Shown: one piece after another, positions 24,576 to 33,045 of the stretch
Numbering within the stretch: position 1 is the first letter of the stretch
Layout: every line of letters begins with the position of its first letter
NCBI GenBank assembly: GCA_030836155.1
Contig: JAURQI010000108.1
Location: forward strand, 1 to 60,646
Direction of reading: 5' to 3'
Source of the DNA: Crocinitomix sp.
GTDB lineage: Bacteria > Bacteroidota > Bacteroidia > Flavobacteriales_D > Crocinitomicaceae
DNA: 60,646 nucleotides
Made by a program: the position numbers and the translations under genes
The notes under the pieces: model-generated
What the model was told of the DNA's origin: nothing
Seen by the model: only the letters and a program-made list of their open reading frames with translations
The model's database searches: none

Positions 24576-25529
24576 TCAATTTTTGTCTTGTTGACCCAAA
24601 ACGAAACCTTCCAAGTGTCGATCCTTTTTACCCGACTCAATGTCATCGACTGTAACAAGAATCCCTGTTTCTTCAACACCACCAAAATCCATGTTTCTTG
24701 CCGTTCCAAATGACTTCATGGTCGGGGAGAGTTGCATATAATTATTTATGAGGGGTGGAATATTTTCGTCTCTTTCTCGACAGTATTTTTGTAACACTTT
24801 TAAGCCTTCTTTAAAAGGTAAACCTTTGGTCAATTCAACAATTTCATGATTGCCTACATCTTCATACATGGGATACAATGGCGTCACTAAGTTTTCATGA
24901 TCTGGGAAATACGATTGCATAAAACCAAGCACAGCGCGTTTTGCATCAATTTGATAACTACTGTACATAGTTACTTTACCAAAAAAGTATTTCATATGCG
25001 GATGCAGCAAGACTATAGCGCCTAAACCATCCCATAAATTATCCAATGCGAATAAACCTTTACGTGGATTATTGGCGGGCTGATAGGCTGGGTTTACCCA
25101 GGATCTTCCTAGTTCAATAGCATAGGGGAGATATTCATTAGAAAACTGGTCAGAAAATTGAAAATAATGAGCAGTTGAAAGCTCATCTTTATTGGCACTT
25201 ACAGCTTTCCGGCAATCAATGTATCGGTAACCTCCGGTAATAGCTCTGTCTTCAGGACTGTAAACGATTAGCTGCTCGTAGCAGGTTTCATTGGTGTCTT
25301 GATCATCAATATCAATTGGTTGACCAGTTCCGCCACCAGCAGTAGCAAACGTTAGTTCACGAAGCCTGCCAATCTCTCGCATTACATTTGGTGAATTATG
25401 GTGATTAATGCAATAAATTAGATTTCCTCCTTTGTTAGTAGGACGTAAAAAGCGATCATCGTTCAACTCCTGTTCAATGATATCAGGATCAATTGGGGGA
25501 ATGATATAGTCGGTATTATTGCTTGTCAT
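24576..25529 (-). CDS. GlsB/OlsB-like N-acyltransferase (GNAT fold)
   Basis: 317 aa, soluble. 'VMREIGRLRELTFATAGGGTGQPIDIDDQD' and 'ITGGYRYIDCRKAV', 'ELGRSWVNPAYQ' match the hemolysin-like/OlsB acyltransferases that N-acylate an amino acid in aminolipid synthesis. In Bacteroides the GlsB-GlsA pair makes glycine lipids. The gene overlaps the upstream PlsC-like gene by 4 nt (ATGA), the same pairing. The head-group amino acid (glycine, ornithine or other) cannot be read from the sequence. Confidence 0.78.
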   Translation of the reverse strand: MTSNNTDYIIPPIDPDIIEQELNDDRFLRPTNKGGNLIYCINHHNSPNVMREIGRLRELTFATAGGGTGQPIDIDDQDTNETCYEQLIVYSPEDRAITGGYRYIDCRKAVSANKDELSTAHYFQFSDQFSNEYLPYAIELGRSWVNPAYQPANNPRKGLFALDNLWDGLGAIVLLHPHMKYFFGKVTMYSSYQIDAKRAVLGFMQSYFPDHENLVTPLYPMYEDVGNHEIVELTKGLPFKEGLKVLQKYCRERDENIPPLINNYMQLSPTMKSFGTARNMDFGGVEETGILVTVDDIESGKKDRHLEGFVLGQQDKN

Positions 25530-26350
25530 TTTTGCTCTTTTAGCGCATATGTTTTTGATTTAACCCAAGCCGCCCATTCAATATCTTTTTTTGAGCGATC
25601 AAACGTTTCGTAAGATATGGGTTTTCCAAATTTTAACGGTAATGTCTTCCCTTTTTGTCTGAACAATTCATCCACAAGGTAAAGCATTTCGATATTCGCC
25701 TTAATTCGAACACCGCTGCGAATATTCGATAGACGATAAAAGAAGTTGGATAATTCACCATCGAGAAATACAGGAATTACGGGCTTCTTATACTTTTTTG
25801 CTCTTGTTACAAAAGTTTTTTTCCATTCCAAGTCTTCTACTTTTCCCTTTTTTCTTCTGCTTACCAAGCCAGCAGGAAATACAAAGATGGCTCTGTCTGA
25901 GGCAAATAATTCATTGAGTTCGGCAAGTGAGTCTTTTGTATTGGTACCGTGTTTATTGACACCAACGAATAAGTCTTTCAAATTCGGCAAATGCAAAAGC
26001 AAGTCATTCACAACAAACTTCATGTCTGGACGAATAGGGTGAACCTCTTTAATAATCGCGAGGGCATCCATGCCTCCTAAGGGGTGATTACAAACAAAGA
26101 TAGCACCTCCATCTTGAGGTACATTTTCAATGCCTTGTGTTTCAACCGAAATATTATACCTTTCGAGAACATTTAGTGAAAATGTAAAGCCATCAGCACC
26201 TTTATTATCGTGCAATACCTTGTTTACTTCCTCTTGATGAATCGTTTTTTTGAGGTATCGAACGATAAAACGAGGCAATAGTCGATTTAATCGGGGATTT
26301 TTTTCCCGAATCAGATTATCTAAGTCTATAAATTTATCCTCGTCTTTCAT
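25526..26350 (-). CDS. PlsC-like O-acyltransferase, GlsA-like
   Basis: 274 aa. The acyltransferase block 1 is 'FVCNHPLGGMDALAI', with five residues between His and Asp rather than the four of classical PlsC; this spacing is typical of GlsA/OlsA-like hemolysin-linked enzymes. Block 3 is 'VFPAGLVSRRKKGKVEDLEWKK', and block 4 is 'KPVIPVFLDG'. No strong transmembrane segment. It probably adds the second acyl chain to the lyso-aminolipid made by the following gene. Promoter element TAAATTTG lies about 20 nt upstream. Confidence 0.8.
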   Translation of the reverse strand: MKDEDKFIDLDNLIREKNPRLNRLLPRFIVRYLKKTIHQEEVNKVLHDNKGADGFTFSLNVLERYNISVETQGIENVPQDGGAIFVCNHPLGGMDALAIIKEVHPIRPDMKFVVNDLLLHLPNLKDLFVGVNKHGTNTKDSLAELNELFASDRAIFVFPAGLVSRRKKGKVEDLEWKKTFVTRAKKYKKPVIPVFLDGELSNFFYRLSNIRSGVRIKANIEMLYLVDELFRQKGKTLPLKFGKPISYETFDRSKKDIEWAAWVKSKTYALKEQK

Positions 26351-26369
26351 TAATTGGTTATTCGAATTA

Positions 26370-26377
26370 CAAATTTA
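26370..26377 (-). promoter_or_regulatory. -7 promoter element of the acyltransferase pair
   Basis: The minus strand reads TAAATTTG, an exact TAnnTTTG match 19 nt before the ATG. Confidence 0.5.
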
Positions 26378-26470
26378 GTTAATTGTTAGTTTGCTATTTC
26401 TATGCCTTTGCTTTCAGGCTCACAGACTGTTGTTAATATCGTAAGTTCTACTTTAGCCAATAACAGAGCA

Positions 26471-26507
26471 AAAAAATACCGCGAGGTACATTCTCGCGGT
26501 ATTTTTT
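26471..26507 (-). terminator. Terminator of pruA
   Basis: AAAAAATACCGCGAG (26471-26485) and CTCGCGGTATTTTTT (26493-26507) form a perfect 15-bp stem with a 7-nt loop, 17 nt past the pruA stop codon. The symmetric A/T runs could also stop plus-strand transcription. Confidence 0.92.
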
Positions 26508-26523
26508 ATAAAATCAATGCTGA

Positions 26524-28152
26524 TTAACCTAAGAAAGGGTATCGGTAATCCATTGCCGGAACAAAAGTTTCCTTAATAGTTCTTGGCGAAACCCATCGAA
26601 TTAAATTTAAATAAGATCCTGCTTTATCATTTGTACCGGAAGCACGTGCACCACCAAAAGGTTGCTGACCAACAACAGCACCTGTCGGTTTGTCATTGAT
26701 GTAGAAGTTTCCGGCTGCATTTTGCAGTTTTTTACTCGCTAAGTTGATCGCATAACGATCTGTACTAAAGATAGCACCCGTTAAAGCATATTCTGAAGTT
26801 TCATCTAATAAATCAAGTGTTGCTTCAAATTCATTTTCATCATAAACGAAGATGGTCATCACAGGCCCAAAAATTTCCTCGCACATGGTGCGGAATTTTG
26901 GATTGCTTGTCACGACAACAGTTGGTTCAATGAAATATCCTTTCGATTTATCATAATTACCACCTGAAACGATTTTAGCATCATCTTGCGTTTTAATATA
27001 ATCAATATAACCCGCGATTTTATCAAATGCGCTTTCGTCAATAACCGCCGTAATAAAATTACTAAAATCACCCGGTGACCCCATTTTGAAATCGGCCAAA
27101 TCAGCTTTAACCATTTCAATCACCTCATCAGAAATGTTTGAAGGAACATAAGCACGAGAAGCTGCTGAACATTTCTGTCCCTGGAATTCAAAAGCACCTC
27201 TTGAGATACCAACTGCGACTTCTTTCGCATTCGCCGTTTTGTGAGCTATTATAAAGTCTTTACCACCAGTCTCTCCAACAATACGCGGGTAAGTTCTGTA
27301 ATTATCAATATTAGCACCTACTTCTTTCCATAAATGCTTAAATACTGCAGAGGATCCTGTAAAGTGCAGTCCTGCAAAATCTCTATGTTTAAAAACAACA
27401 TCTCCAGCAACTGGACCGTCAACAGTAATCATATTAATGACGCCATCAGGTAATCCTGCAGCTTGGAATAATTCCATAATAACTTGTGCAGAATATACTT
27501 GCGTTTCAGCTGGTTTCCACACAACAACGTTCCCCATCATAGCTGGAGCGGCACATAAGTTTGCACAGATTGAAGTAAAGTTAAATGGAGTAATTGCAAA
27601 TACAAAACCTTCTAATGGTCGATATTCTAATCGGTTCCACATGCCAGCGTTTGATCCTGGCTGCTCAGCATAAACTTGAGTCATATAAGCTACGTTGAAC
27701 TTAAAAAAGTCAATTAGCTCGCATGCAGCATCAATCTCGGCTTGCATACAATTTTTTGATTGTGCTAGCATTGTCGCTGCATTCATTCTATCGCGAAAAG
27801 GACCGGCTAATAAGTCTGCTGCTTTTAAAAAGATCGCTGCGCGTTGCTCCCATGGCAAAGCTGCCCATTCTTCACGAGCTGCTAAAGCTGCGTCAATCGC
27901 TGCGTTTACATGTGAAGCATCACCATAATTAAAATGTCCCAAAACATGTTGGTGATCATGTGGAGGTGACATGGTTTTTTTATTGTCTGTGCGCACTTGC
28001 TCAGCACCTATATACATGGGCACATCAATTGGATCTTGACTGTACATTGCATTATAAGTAGCTGAAAGGCTTTTTGTTGCAGCACTTCCAGGTTTAAAAG
28101 GTGTAACAGGTTCGTTTGTTGGAACAGGAACTTTGTAAATTGCTTCTGGCAT
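26524..28152 (-). CDS. pruA: L-glutamate gamma-semialdehyde dehydrogenase (1-pyrroline-5-carboxylate dehydrogenase)
   Basis: 542 aa, single-domain PruA without the proline dehydrogenase half. It oxidises glutamate semialdehyde to glutamate with NAD in proline breakdown. Catalytic Cys328 sits in 'QGQKCSAASRAYVP', the general-base Glu in 'GETGGKDFII', and the cofactor loop in 'TPFNFTS'. The start at 28152 ('MPEAIYKVP') is chosen because a longer frame would place the start beyond the promoter. No putA-type gene is adjacent. Confidence 0.93.
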   Translation of the reverse strand: MPEAIYKVPVPTNEPVTPFKPGSAATKSLSATYNAMYSQDPIDVPMYIGAEQVRTDNKKTMSPPHDHQHVLGHFNYGDASHVNAAIDAALAAREEWAALPWEQRAAIFLKAADLLAGPFRDRMNAATMLAQSKNCMQAEIDAACELIDFFKFNVAYMTQVYAEQPGSNAGMWNRLEYRPLEGFVFAITPFNFTSICANLCAAPAMMGNVVVWKPAETQVYSAQVIMELFQAAGLPDGVINMITVDGPVAGDVVFKHRDFAGLHFTGSSAVFKHLWKEVGANIDNYRTYPRIVGETGGKDFIIAHKTANAKEVAVGISRGAFEFQGQKCSAASRAYVPSNISDEVIEMVKADLADFKMGSPGDFSNFITAVIDESAFDKIAGYIDYIKTQDDAKIVSGGNYDKSKGYFIEPTVVVTSNPKFRTMCEEIFGPVMTIFVYDENEFEATLDLLDETSEYALTGAIFSTDRYAINLASKKLQNAAGNFYINDKPTGAVVGQQPFGGARASGTNDKAGSYLNLIRWVSPRTIKETFVPAMDYRYPFLG

Positions 28153-28180
28153 GGTATCTTTTTTTGATCTTAATGAAGCA

Positions 28181-28209
28181 CAAAAATAACAAAAAGAAAA
28201 GGAAAGCAA
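28181..28209 (-). promoter_or_regulatory. Full Bacteroidota promoter of pruA
   Basis: On the minus strand TTG (28209-28207), an 18-nt spacer and TATTTTTG (28188-28181) match the -33/-7 consensus. This is the best complete promoter in the window. Confidence 0.65.
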
Positions 28210-28245
28210 TGTGATAGAAGTACCAATTCAGGTTGGTAACCTTCT

Positions 28246-28632
28246 CTAATTCTTCTTTAACTTGGCAAAGAGTTCGAATTTCGGAACGGCAACTCTAAAA
28301 CGTTCTTTCGATTCCGCTTTTTCGAAGATGTAATACCCACGCATATATCCGATCTCACTCCGCAAATCACACCCACTAACATAGACATGCTTTTCTCCAG
28401 GTTTTAAGGTAGGTTGTTCACCCACAACACCGTCACCTTTAACTTCTTTTGGGGGATTTAGAGAATCGAAAATAAACCAATAACGAGAGATGAGTTGAAC
28501 TGGATAATCGTTTTTATTTTCAATTACTATTCTGTAGTTGAAAAAGAACATATTATTCTGAACGTTTGATAGATCTTTACGATAAAGACTCTCAACACTA
28601 ATTTTTACACCGCAGGTTAAAGCTGTAATCAT
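28246..28632 (-). CDS. apaG: ApaG domain protein
   Basis: 128 aa, the normal length. 'GVKISVESLYRKD' at the N-terminus, 'FNYRIVIENKNDYPVQLISRYWFIFDS', 'GVVGEQPTLKPGEKHVYVSGCDL' and 'GYMRGYYIF' are the DUF525/ApaG pattern, an Ig-like single domain. The exact biochemical role of ApaG is unsettled; it has been linked to cobalt resistance and Mg efflux. ATG 28632 fits the family start; an upstream extension does not look coding. Confidence 0.9.
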   Translation of the reverse strand: MITALTCGVKISVESLYRKDLSNVQNNMFFFNYRIVIENKNDYPVQLISRYWFIFDSLNPPKEVKGDGVVGEQPTLKPGEKHVYVSGCDLRSEIGYMRGYYIFEKAESKERFRVAVPKFELFAKLKKN

Positions 28633-28725
28633 TGTTTCTCTTATTGATGTGACGTAGCAGGCCACTTTATAAATATAACGATTTAATCCATGTCTTGGTT
28701 TGGTTAAATCGATTTTATTTTCAAC

Positions 28726-29670
28726 TTATGTGTGAAGAAATGCCATGTATTCCATTCCCCATGCTACGCCTAAATGGGCAATGAGCCCTCCATAAATATT
28801 CCTAGATGAATAGGCCAAAATTCCTAATATATAACCTCCAAAAATGGAACTTATTGTTTCGCCCATGGGTTTTCCAAAATGCAAAAAACAATAAACAGCT
28901 ACCATTGGTAATATCGCTTCTCTATCAACAAATTTAGACAAAGCCACAACCATAAATCCTCTAAAAAATAACTCAACGGATAAAAAATCAAACCCATAAC
29001 AAAGCTCATAAATACCAGCTGTTACCCATTGTGCCGTTCCGAGAAAGCGATATTCGTGATAGTTAGTATAGGTAGGATAAGTTTCCAGAAAGTCGGGTTG
29101 AAAAGAGGCCACATAAATCAACGGCATCATAAATAAAGTCATCCATAAATACGGTTTAACATTGGCACCGTTTAACTTTAACCCATACAGTTCCGGTTTA
29201 AAATGACGAACAACAGCATAAATTAAATACAACGGAACGATGACAGTGGCAAAGCTGCCTAGATTACTAACGCAACTGTGAATCCATCTACTGACGTAAT
29301 AATTTTCATGGTAACTGCCTCTGATGAATTGCATAAAATAATAACTTGAATCAAATGATAAAAGAATCAAGCCAAGTATTCCAAAAAGCAGAAAACGACC
29401 ATTTGCAATGGGGGTGTCACGCAGTTTTTTATTTGTATTTCTAAAAATGGAAATAACAGCAGTGGCAACAAAGAATGCCATTAAGTAGAGTACAAGGATA
29501 TAGACGACTGATTCATATTGATCTCGATACTTATAAGTAATTGTACGATGAATATTATAAGTATAGTTAATGTAAATGGCGAAGGAGAGAAAAACCGCTA
29601 ATGCCATGTGTGACCAGAGGTTAAAACCCTCCCGGAAATAATCCAGAATATATCGAATAAATATTCTCAT
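28726..29670 (-). CDS. CPBP-like intramembrane protein
   Basis: 314 aa with about eight membrane segments. The C-terminal third resembles CPBP/Abi intramembrane glutamic proteases: 'VELFFRGFMV' corresponds to motif 1 (EExxFRG), 'VYCFLHFGKP' to motif 2 (FxxxH) and 'GGLIAHLGVAWGME' to motif 3. However, the first Glu is Val and the Phe of FxxxH is Tyr, so activity is uncertain. Single gene, divergent from the gene at 29740. Confidence 0.72.
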   Translation of the reverse strand: MRIFIRYILDYFREGFNLWSHMALAVFLSFAIYINYTYNIHRTITYKYRDQYESVVYILVLYLMAFFVATAVISIFRNTNKKLRDTPIANGRFLLFGILGLILLSFDSSYYFMQFIRGSYHENYYVSRWIHSCVSNLGSFATVIVPLYLIYAVVRHFKPELYGLKLNGANVKPYLWMTLFMMPLIYVASFQPDFLETYPTYTNYHEYRFLGTAQWVTAGIYELCYGFDFLSVELFFRGFMVVALSKFVDREAILPMVAVYCFLHFGKPMGETISSIFGGYILGILAYSSRNIYGGLIAHLGVAWGMEYMAFLHT

Positions 29671-29739
29671 TTTTGTAAAAATAGTTTAATTCTTTTATGG
29701 AATGATAATGGTACTTGCATCTAACTATTAAAGTCATTT

Positions 29740-31053
29740 ATGTACAGAAACCTACTTTTTATAATCATATTAATTACAAAAAATGCAGTTGGACAGGAAG
29801 CTAAGGTGTCTGGTATTGTGACAGATGCAGATGGTCATCCTTTGCCACATGTTCGTTATTACACCCATTCAAATCCTACCAAAAAGCTGTATACGAATAA
29901 CGAAGGTGAATATCAAATCACCTATCAACTGGGTAATAATGATACCATTCATTTCCAAAATGTCGCCTTCGATGATTATGACTTGTATTTATACGGCAGG
30001 TATGAGCGTATGGCAAAAAGAGAGGGTCAAATATCGATTGATATCATCATGCCAGATAAGCAGATTCCTGAAATCGTCATTCTCCCCGATTTACCAGATA
30101 CTTTATTTGGCACGCAGGATTATAGCGTTGCTGATTTTGAATTCGACACTTCAGGATGTTTGGTATTATTGACCTATCCTAAAACCATTCAAAAAGGAAG
30201 TGTTTTACGTTTGTTGGATCAGAACGACTCAATAACAGATCGCCATTATATAGAGGGAGAGTCAGTCGAACTCAGAAAAGACTTTCAGGGGAATATTCAT
30301 CTATTGACCAAAGAGCGCGTTTTTTTAGTTAAAGTTATCCGATCTAAGATGTATGTTTATGAAGAGAATAGAGATCAGTTTTTTAAATATCTAGCGCCTA
30401 TTCTGGACACTATAGGACCTCATATTTATTATTCCAACTATTCAGAACTTTATCCTGCATTTGATTACCTCGAATTTAATCGAGAGGACTCAACCTATAA
30501 TACTTTGCTAAAAGTTGAAGATGCACCTTTGATGGAACTATATCGGGCAGAGTTTAAATATGTTGATGTACGAACAAAGTTATGGGCAGCGAATAAGGAA
30601 TTGCAAACGGGAATAGACAAGGAGATTTGGGTTGGAGCCAATGTTTTTACCAACTCATTGTATTATGAGCCCTTATACGCTCCATTATTCAAAGCAGGAG
30701 AAGACAGTATTTACGTATTTGATCATTACAAAAATTACCTCTTTAAATACACACCTGATACTGGGTTTTCAGACAGCGTAAGAATCAGTTATCATTTAGA
30801 TGCGCGTAAGTCGGGCTGGGAGCAACCGCTTTTGCAAGATCGGGTGAACGATCAGGTTTATGTTTTATTTGAACGCAATGGGTATTCCTATTTATGCCGG
30901 ATCGATCCAAAATCTGGCAATGTGAGTCCGCCTCAACGATTGCATTATAAATATGTAGAACGCATTAAAATAGTAGATAATAATGTCTATTATATCTATC
31001 GGCCTTTCGAAACGATTCAGAAAAAATACATTTATAAAGAAGGCCTTCAATAG
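29740..31053 (+). CDS. Secreted protein with CarboxypepD_reg-like N-terminal domain
   Basis: 437 aa. Signal peptide about residues 1-18 ('NAVGQEAKVSG'). Residues ~20-110 match a carboxypeptidase regulatory-like (plug) domain: 'VSGIVTDADGHPLPHVRYYTH' and 'TNNEGEYQITYQ'. The remaining ~320 residues are beta-rich with repeated short strands ('SGCLVLLTYPKTIQKG', 'GNIHLLTKERVFL', 'NYLFKYTPDTG'), perhaps a propeller. No T9SS tail or TonB domain. It ends 3 nt before a convergent gene. Confidence 0.72.
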   Translation: MYRNLLFIIILITKNAVGQEAKVSGIVTDADGHPLPHVRYYTHSNPTKKLYTNNEGEYQITYQLGNNDTIHFQNVAFDDYDLYLYGRYERMAKREGQISIDIIMPDKQIPEIVILPDLPDTLFGTQDYSVADFEFDTSGCLVLLTYPKTIQKGSVLRLLDQNDSITDRHYIEGESVELRKDFQGNIHLLTKERVFLVKVIRSKMYVYEENRDQFFKYLAPILDTIGPHIYYSNYSELYPAFDYLEFNREDSTYNTLLKVEDAPLMELYRAEFKYVDVRTKLWAANKELQTGIDKEIWVGANVFTNSLYYEPLYAPLFKAGEDSIYVFDHYKNYLFKYTPDTGFSDSVRISYHLDARKSGWEQPLLQDRVNDQVYVLFERNGYSYLCRIDPKSGNVSPPQRLHYKYVERIKIVDNNVYYIYRPFETIQKKYIYKEGLQ

Positions 31054-31056
31054 GCT

Positions 31057-32940
31057 TTATTTCTTGATCGGCATAATTATTCGGCTACTATTGAATATGC
31101 GGTGGATCGCCATTGCAAAATCTGCCTTATCCGCTTGATAAATATCATTGACATAGTTTTGCGGATTCATATCAAACAACGGAAACATGCTGCTTTGCAC
31201 TTGCACGATTATTCGATGTCCTTTTTTGAACGTATGATAGATATCCAATAAAGGAACTTGTACTTCTGTTTTTTTATTTGAAACAAAAGGCATACCTTTT
31301 TCAAAACTCGTACGGTAACGACCACGGATATAACCTGCCCGGACTAATTGCTGATAACCATTCATTTTAACCCCTTCTGGATCGGTATCTAGTGGCTTGC
31401 GGTCCATCGGGTAACCATCAATAATTTTCACAAAAACATCAGCGTCATTTAAAGATGTTGCAAAATCAATGATGGCTTTAACTTCTCCTAGTACGGTTAG
31501 ATCTTCTGATAAAGGTTCTGTTTCAAAACTGATCACATCTGGACGCTTTGAAACAAATCGTTGATCTGCTGTAAAATAAGGCTTAGGCGCCATACTATAG
31601 AATTTATCACCTTCTACATAAGGTACCGGGTTATGCGGATCTGAAACATAGGTTCTGTAATTCGCTTCTTCAGGCGTTACAGCAGCAAGTGCATCTCCAT
31701 TCAAATAGAAAACAGCTGAATCTCGCATTTGGTGCGGGTAGGATTTGAAATAACTCCATTCATTCAGCCCTGTATCAAAAAGCTTGACCTTAAAATCCAG
31801 TTTTTCGCCATTATCTTTTAAATGATACTCAAAGTAGGGAAACTCAACAGAATCCATAAAATGTTTGGAGAGGTTATAGCCGTAAAAAACATTCCCTAAA
31901 TAATAGGCACTATCGCCTCTTACAGGATGCCCATGCGACCACGGTCCCATAACAAACTGCGCTTGATCTGCAGGCACATGTGATTCGATCTTTTTGTAGG
32001 AATTCAAGATTCCATAGAGGTTCTGCTCATCATTCCAACCTCCAGCGACCATTACTTGGCATTGAATGGTGTCAAAATATTGAATCCAGTCTCGCTTTTG
32101 GCGATATTCATCATAATCAGGGTGCGCTTGGATATTCTGCCAGAAAAAATTGGTAGAATCCAGGACATCATCAAAATTGGTTAAGGCCAATCTTTTTCTG
32201 AAGAAATCATAATAATCGGGTTCTAAATCGAGCGAATCAATAAATCCAAAGGCTTCTGATCTACCATCGTACCAAGAAGTGTCACTCGGTGCATCTTTCT
32301 GCGTTCCGAAAGCATGGAGGACGGGCAAATAATTCAATGCAAATAGACCATAGCGGTTAAAATCCTCAAAATAAAAATTTGTAACAGGAGCCATAGCTAA
32401 TACAGCTTTTAAAGAAGGATGGTTTGATCGAGCTCCTACTAAAGTTGTCCAGCCTGGGTAGGAAGTTCCATACATGCCAGCGCGTCCATTATAATGATCG
32501 AGATTTTCATCCAGCCAGTCAAAAGTATCCCAGGTATCGGTGATTTCATCCGTTTTGGTTGAATCAAAGAATGAGTAGGGTGGTTTTGTATTTTCGAAAT
32601 GTCCTTCACTCATCCAACGACCACGCACATCTTGCATGATAAAAATATATCCTGCTTCGACTAAATTTTGATCATGAGAAATTCGGCTAGGCAATGTGTC
32701 AGCACCATACGGTTTACAACTATATGGCGTTCTTTTTAGAATGACAGGGTAGACTTGACTGGTATCTTTAGGAGCATAGATAACCGTGAAAAGTTTGACA
32801 CCATCGCGCATTTCAATATACGTCTCTTCTTTGGTGTAATGATCCTGCCAGTTATACTGTTCCTCTTCTAGGCCTGGTATAACCTCTTCTGCACAACTGC
32901 TGATAAAGAATAGGCTAAAAAGTAAAGTTAAATATCTCAT
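31057..32940 (-). CDS. CocE/NonD family hydrolase, lipoprotein
   Basis: 627 aa from ATG 32940. 'MRYLTLLFSLFFISSCAEE' is a lipoprotein signal (Cys16). Alpha/beta hydrolase with 'EMRDGVKLFTVIYAPKD', 'QDVRGRW' and nucleophile 'GTSYPGW' (Ser160), followed by 'MVAGGWNDEQN' and 'MGPWSHG', the Asp and His regions of X-prolyl dipeptidyl-peptidase/cocaine-esterase-like enzymes. The C-terminal beta sandwich ('GHRIIVQVQSS', 'FDMNPQNY') is typical. It probably hydrolyses acyl or peptide bonds in the envelope. The longer frame start at 32991 would lie upstream of the promoter and is rejected. Confidence 0.9.
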   Translation of the reverse strand: MRYLTLLFSLFFISSCAEEVIPGLEEEQYNWQDHYTKEETYIEMRDGVKLFTVIYAPKDTSQVYPVILKRTPYSCKPYGADTLPSRISHDQNLVEAGYIFIMQDVRGRWMSEGHFENTKPPYSFFDSTKTDEITDTWDTFDWLDENLDHYNGRAGMYGTSYPGWTTLVGARSNHPSLKAVLAMAPVTNFYFEDFNRYGLFALNYLPVLHAFGTQKDAPSDTSWYDGRSEAFGFIDSLDLEPDYYDFFRKRLALTNFDDVLDSTNFFWQNIQAHPDYDEYRQKRDWIQYFDTIQCQVMVAGGWNDEQNLYGILNSYKKIESHVPADQAQFVMGPWSHGHPVRGDSAYYLGNVFYGYNLSKHFMDSVEFPYFEYHLKDNGEKLDFKVKLFDTGLNEWSYFKSYPHQMRDSAVFYLNGDALAAVTPEEANYRTYVSDPHNPVPYVEGDKFYSMAPKPYFTADQRFVSKRPDVISFETEPLSEDLTVLGEVKAIIDFATSLNDADVFVKIIDGYPMDRKPLDTDPEGVKMNGYQQLVRAGYIRGRYRTSFEKGMPFVSNKKTEVQVPLLDIYHTFKKGHRIIVQVQSSMFPLFDMNPQNYVNDIYQADKADFAMAIHRIFNSSRIIMPIKK

Positions 32941-32971
32941 TTTCTGATGTCGTGGTTGATACATAGGTCTG

Positions 32972-32979
32972 CAAAGATA
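32972..32979 (-). promoter_or_regulatory. -7 promoter element of the CocE/NonD gene
   Basis: The minus strand reads TATCTTTG, an exact TAnnTTTG match, giving a leader of about 25 nt and supporting the start at 32940. Confidence 0.55.
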
Positions 32980-33019
32980 GCGGAATTCCATACACCACCT
33001 TTAATTTGAAAAGAAGAGC

Positions 33020-33027
33020 TAACTTTG
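33020..33027 (+). promoter_or_regulatory. -7 promoter element of rlmD
   Basis: TAACTTTG matches TAnnTTTG exactly. The TTG at 33025 that would extend rlmD is inside it, so the start at 33046 is favoured. It is divergent from the CocE promoter 41 nt away. Confidence 0.55.
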
Positions 33028-33045
33028 CCCCAGAAATTTATAAAG

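Noticed and set aside
24518..24709. Minus-strand 63-codon ORF at the end of the GlsB-like gene
   Set aside because: It is the shifted frame of the acyltransferase gene's 3' end and has no coding features of its own.
27437..27932. Plus-strand ORFs within pruA
   Set aside because: They are antisense to a well-conserved enzyme, Ala/Ser-rich from its codon usage, and lack any domain.
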